Below, in pieces: positions 63,071 to 64,000 of a DNA stretch of 64,000 nt. The stretch is from positions 1,693,501 through 1,757,500 of the forward strand of contig NZ_CP162129.1 in NCBI RefSeq assembly GCF_040834005.1, in the 5' to 3' direction. The notes under the pieces are model-generated. The model was not told the origin of the DNA and made no database searches. It worked only from the letters and a program-made list of their open reading frames with translations. The translations under genes and the position numbers were made by a program. How positions within the stretch are numbered: position 1 is the stretch's first letter; each line of letters begins with the position of its first letter. This DNA is from Paenibacillus sp. PL2-23. Lineage in GTDB: Bacteria; Bacillota; Bacilli; Paenibacillales; Paenibacillaceae.

Positions 63071-64000
63071 TTAGAACAGGCTCCAGTCCAGCTCCTTGGA
63101 TAAGGTCTCCAGCAAATGAACGCCTGCGATGCTGTTTCCCTTAGGATTAAGCGCGGGGCCATACACACCAATGCCATAACGACCCGGAACCAGAGTGAGG
63201 ATGCCGCCGGCAACTCCGCTTTTGGCGGGCAGTCCAACATCAATGGCGAATTCGCCGGACGCGTTGTACATGCCGCAGGTTACCATAAACGTTTTGGCGA
63301 TCTGGACATACCGGCGCGGAATGTGACGAATTCCCGTAATGGGATCCCTTCCGTCGAAGGCGAGCACAAGCGCCATTCGGGCGAGGTCTTCACACCGGAC
63401 TTGAATGGAGCAGTGGCGGAAATACACATCGAGCACGTCGTTAACCTTGCCGGTCAGCACACCGTTATCCCTGAGGAAATAAGCCATTGACCGGTTCAGG
63501 TCGGCGCTTTCTGCTTCTGAACGGTATACGTCGAGATCAACCTGGAGCTTATCGTTGTGCGCAAGCTTGCGGAAAAATTGCAGCGTCCGCTCAGCCTTTT
63601 CCTCGGGACCGTTCCCCCCGATCAGCGAAGAGATGACAATCGCGCCCGCGTTAATGAGCGGATTAAACGGAATACCTGGCTGAACAAGCTCAAGCTTGAG
63701 CATCGAATTGAAATTATCCCCGGTCGGCTCCATGCCAACCTTGTCGAATACAATCTTCTCGCCGTTATCCATTAACGCAAGCAGTAATGTAAACACCTTG
63801 GATATGCTCTGCATCGTAAAGGAAAGTCCGCAATCTCCAGCCGTGATGCCGCCGCCCTTCTGGTCCATAATATGTATGCCCAGCGCGCTCTGGGGCGCCT
63901 TGGACAGCTCGGGGATATACGAGGCAACAGTTCCTTCCGAGCAGAGCGCCTTGCTTGCTGCCAGCCATTCGGGCAGTTTTTGGCTCCATTGGTCGTTCTC
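63071..64000 (-). CDS. glsA: Glutaminase A (partial at the right edge)
   Basis: Converts glutamine to glutamate and ammonia; beta-lactamase-like serine fold. 309 codons are visible before the stop, and the frame stays open through 64000, so the start lies just outside the window, probably within a few residues. Landmarks: VASYIPELSKAPQSALGI, catalytic Ser-x-x-Lys in TMQSISKVF, NPLINAGAIVISSLI, YRSEAESADLNRSMAYFL, YFRHCSIQVRCEDLARM and GLPAKSGVAGGI. The first ATG inside the window (63868) would lack the catalytic N-terminal part, so it is not the start. Confidence 0.95.
   Translation of the reverse strand, partial: ENDQWSQKLPEWLAASKALCSEGTVASYIPELSKAPQSALGIHIMDQKGGGITAGDCGLSFTMQSISKVFTLLLALMDNGEKIVFDKVGMEPTGDNFNSMLKLELVQPGIPFNPLINAGAIVISSLIGGNGPEEKAERTLQFFRKLAHNDKLQVDLDVYRSEAESADLNRSMAYFLRDNGVLTGKVNDVLDVYFRHCSIQVRCEDLARMALVLAFDGRDPITGIRHIPRRYVQIAKTFMVTCGMYNASGEFAIDVGLPAKSGVAGGILTLVPGRYGIGVYGPALNPKGNSIAGVHLLETLSKELDWSLF

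Overview
The window reads as a chromosomal segment of a spore-forming, moderately GC-rich Bacillota, most likely Paenibacillus or a close relative. Evidence for this is the DnaB/DnaI helicase-loading pair, YtxC, a gamma-type small acid-soluble spore protein, PrkA, SpoVR, a YhcN/YlaJ-type spore lipoprotein, a LiaFSR-like system, T-box and SAM riboswitch control, an S-layer homology protein, strong AGGAGG ribosome binding sites and SigG/SigE-like promoters. I found 56 protein genes (one cut by the right edge), two riboregulators, two unannotated repeat elements and many intrinsic terminators. I saw no tRNA, rRNA, CRISPR array, prophage or intact IS.

Layout. 1-2.6 kb: replication initiation (dnaB-dnaI). 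2.7-11 kb: a YqzM-like small membrane protein, uvrC, a CPBP membrane protease, a LysR regulator and the sdhCAB operon. 11-17.6 kb: accessory block with a perfect Fur box ahead of an MFS exporter-PadR pair, then HxlR, a DMT permease, LysR-PHP phosphatase and CorA. 17.8-20.2 kb: methionine synthesis (SAM-I riboswitch, metA, metI), followed by a nested inverted repeat. 20.5-27.5 kb: mqnC, ytxC, T-box-controlled thrS, a 3D-domain protein, a SASP and a soluble chemoreceptor-like protein.

27.6-36.2 kb: envelope stress and signalling (LiaFSR-like operon, yugN, a MITE-like element, HtrA, an OmpR-type two-component pair) and ispH. 36.2-44.4 kb: core biosynthesis, with aroF, a 474-residue type I glutamine synthetase carrying a perfect GlnR/TnrA box upstream, and serC. 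An orphan PhoP-like regulator, trmL, an AbrB with a CxxC pair at each end of its tail, a 30-residue membrane peptide, an aminotransferase and a DUF2161 protein follow. 44.6-54 kb: prkA, a globin-coupled sensor, the three-gene ATP-grasp / alpha-E / transglutaminase operon, a YhcN-like lipoprotein, a WGxxGxxG hendecad-repeat protein and spoVR. 54.2-64 kb: a sporulation-type sensor kinase, GH51 arabinofuranosidase, an ArsR regulator with an unusual C-terminal domain leading into a heterodimeric ABC exporter, an SLH protein and a partial glutaminase.

The most interesting less-described system is the operon at 47.7-51.3 kb (circularly permuted ATP-grasp, alpha-E protein, transglutaminase-like protease). 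Such operons are widespread and look like a peptide ligation/cleavage pathway, but I know of no established substrate. Other signals worth following are the hendecad-repeat WGxxGxxG protein, the chemoreceptor with its sensor at the C-terminus, the layered operators before glnA, the Fur box before the exporter, and the two structured repeats at 20.2 and 31.0 kb. All functions are inferred from sequence reading alone; no database search was run.
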